64,000 nt of DNA from Mesostigma viride. Taxonomy: Eukaryota; Streptophyta; Mesostigmatophyceae; Mesostigmatales; Mesostigmataceae. The first letter of the stretch is position 1. Each line of letters opens with the position of its first letter. The position numbers and the translations under genes were made by a program. The notes beneath the pieces are model-generated. The model was not told where the DNA came from. It saw only the letters and a list, made by a program, of their open reading frames with translations, and made no database searches. This document shows positions 62,169-64,000 of this stretch, piece by piece. The stretch is taken from assembly GCA_009746045.1 (NCBI GenBank), contig RPFO01000154.1, positions 5,645,646-5,709,645 of the forward strand, read 5' to 3'.

Positions 62169-62291
62169 CGGTTGGGGGATGATGCAGACGATATTTGTCT
62201 AAACTTTTGTGTAATTATTTTTCTAATGAGATTAGCATAGTACTCCGTGGCATGCCTTTGCGCATGACACGCAAGTACTTACTTACTTACT
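62169..62291 (+). mobile_element. SINE-like element, 5'-truncated, with 11-bp TSD
   Basis: Flanked by perfect TATCCCCTCTG (62158-62168 and 62292-62302). It ends GACACGCAAGTACTTACTTAC, an (ACTT)n-type tail. About 95% identical to the 3' part of 62478-62660. Confidence 0.85.
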
Positions 62292-62477
62292 TATCCCCTC
62301 TGGACTAGCTGTGTTATACCCACTCGTTCATGCAGTTCTGGCGATTGAGGTGGAACTGAAATTTGGGGTGCTTGTATCGTAAATTATGCTAATGGCAGGC
62401 GAAAAATGACTGAGACAGGCATGTTGTGTACGTACATATGTACAGCCTTGCGTGAGATTGCTCATTTATCAGGGAGT

Positions 62478-62660
62478 ACTGTAATACAGTTACAGTAGAG
62501 GACAGCTCGGATGAGGATTACATCCCCATCTAGTGCTTAATGGTTGGGGAATGATGCAGACAATATTTGTTTAAACTTTTGTGTAATTATTTTTTCTAAT
62601 GAGATTAGCATAGTACTCCGTGGCATGCCTTTGCGCATGACACGCAAGTACTTACTTACT
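62478..62660 (+). mobile_element. SINE-like element, longer copy, with 11-bp TSD
   Basis: Flanked by perfect TATCAGGGAGT (62467-62477 and 62661-62671). It is 183 bp and has no ORF. Shared body blocks include GATTAGCATAGTACTCCGTG and CATGCCTTTGCGCATGACAC, with an (ACTT)n tail. No clear Pol III A/B boxes, so its RNA origin is unknown. Confidence 0.85.
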
Positions 62661-62671
62661 TATCAGGGAGT

Positions 62672-64000
62672 TGTGCAGCGCATGAGAATTCAAAACAGCC
62701 AAGCGGGTCCGTGTTAAATATTAATATACATAATGGGTGGTCACTGCCTGGTCATCGAACGTCACTCGCGTGCAAACCGCCCATACTCCCATGGTCCTTG
62801 ACACATAGGTAAAATGGATGAGCACTGGATGTCATGCGACTACAGCAGAAGTCCAGCCAAATGGCTGGTCGGACGGCATGACTACAACCATGGCGCATAC
62901 GCCTGGTTGCCCAGGTATGTTTACGTATTTCGGAGGGTATGTCACGAAGCTGAAGCTGAAACTGGCTGGAGTCATTAGCTGGCAATGCCATGCTCCTCTG
63001 GCATGCTGCGGCATGACAGTAATTTACAGACACGGCCTGCGTCACTGATTCCAGGGCATGCACGCCCAACAGCAATAAAGCAGGATGAGACCCGTCTGCA
63101 CCGGCCAGAGTGCATGCCATGGGTACACTGCAAGTCTGGAACCCACCCCGTGGGGTGGTCGCCTTTTAGGGCCGAAGAAGCTTCTCATAAGTTCCTGTGG
63201 CCGAAGCAACTCTTCCCTGCTTCTCTGTCAAGGTACTCAACCTATCAAACCTAGACGTGACACCATTGCAGCAAGAGCGAACGAGAGCCGGGCGCTCTTG
63301 CTCGTGGCCCTTGGCCTCCGCAGCTGTGCAGCAAGGCGTCACTCGTTTTTAGCAAGTGGTGACTGACACCCAGTTAGAGGGCACTGTTGCTCTCCTCTCC
63401 TTTACTCTCCGTAGCTCTCCCCTCCTTCCCTTGATTCAGCTCTCAAGGGCTTCTGTCGACGTCCTCCTCACGCCTTCCCATGCGCCGCCTCCTTATATCC
63501 ACCCCGTGATATCCAACCCCGCCCCCCCAATGCAAAGGTGCCACCACGGCCAGGGAGCCAGCCAGCCGCCAGCCATTACCGCGCAGTGGTTTGTCTCGCG
63601 CAGGGACGGGCAGGAAAGGGGGAACGGGTGCTGTCGACGGCTTCGCCAGGAAACGACCTTTCCCGTACTTGTTGGTGGCCGGCAACCATTCCTTGTCTCT
63701 CGATATTCAGCGGGACATGACGGCCCCGCTCAATCGGCTTTCAATAGTTAAGGGCGTTCGCGACCCCAGCAACCTGCCTTGCATCTCGAGCCGCTGTTTA
63801 TCTCACGAGCCAGCAGGCTGCGCGCCTCCTGGTCCTTCAAAACACTCCAGACACTCCTCCTACGCTGTCCCTTGCAAAGAGCGGCCACGAGCGGGGGACA
63901 GCCTCGCTAGCCCCAACTCGCTTCATAGGGGACCACAGACTATGGGATCCGTCAAGCGGCTCGGCATGGCATGGGTCAAGGTCAAGGCCTCCACGGACCA
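62672..64000. other. Unassigned DNA to window end
   Basis: No recognised gene or mobile element. The frames at 63085-63751 of 90-130 aa overlap on both strands without recognisable features. Confidence 0.45.

Overview
The window is nuclear DNA from a eukaryote. Protein genes are cut by GT-AG introns, AATAAA-like polyadenylation signals follow two genes, and non-LTR retrotransposons are abundant. A TTTAGGG-type telomere-like array (about 54467-54530) and a plant-type agmatine deiminase point to the green-plant/algal side. This is an inference; I cannot name the organism.

Layout. 1-6246 holds the 3' seven exons of eIF3e (INT6) on +; its N-terminal exons lie off the left edge. 6.2-35 kb is a repeat sea: nested, mostly minus-strand LINEs (L1-like ORF1; ORF2 with EEP endonuclease and a YADD reverse transcriptase), a CACTA-type MITE, an LTR-like tandem pair, fold-back elements, and a giant (CATC)n tract of about 570 bp. 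35439-37319 (-) is an intronless gene for an acidic single-pass membrane protein with four LPxELW-like motifs. 38894-50096 (+) is agmatine deiminase in nine exons, giving a predicted 442 aa. Its 3.4-kb sixth intron is almost entirely G-rich and then C/T-rich simple sequence. 50.7-54 kb is again LINE debris and microsatellites. 55420-60872 is a compact cluster of three Cys-rich zinc-binding genes: a RING-like gene on -, and two tandem CxxC paralogues on + divergent from it. The RING-like gene and the first paralogue share about 1 kb of tandemly repeated promoter DNA. 60.9-64 kb has no recognised gene but holds two SINE-like copies with perfect 11-bp target-site duplications.

Main themes. (1) Introns of both housekeeping genes contain degenerate tandem copies of the adjoining exon edges, which act as decoy splice sites or pseudo-exons. 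(2) At least a dozen LINE 3' ends share a small hairpin (CTCC-CAAC-GGAG or longer) followed by a tail whose simple-repeat sequence differs from copy to copy. Two of the largest microsatellites sit in or beside these 3' ends. (3) The zinc-protein cluster carries several frameshifts. It is either decaying or affected by assembly indels.
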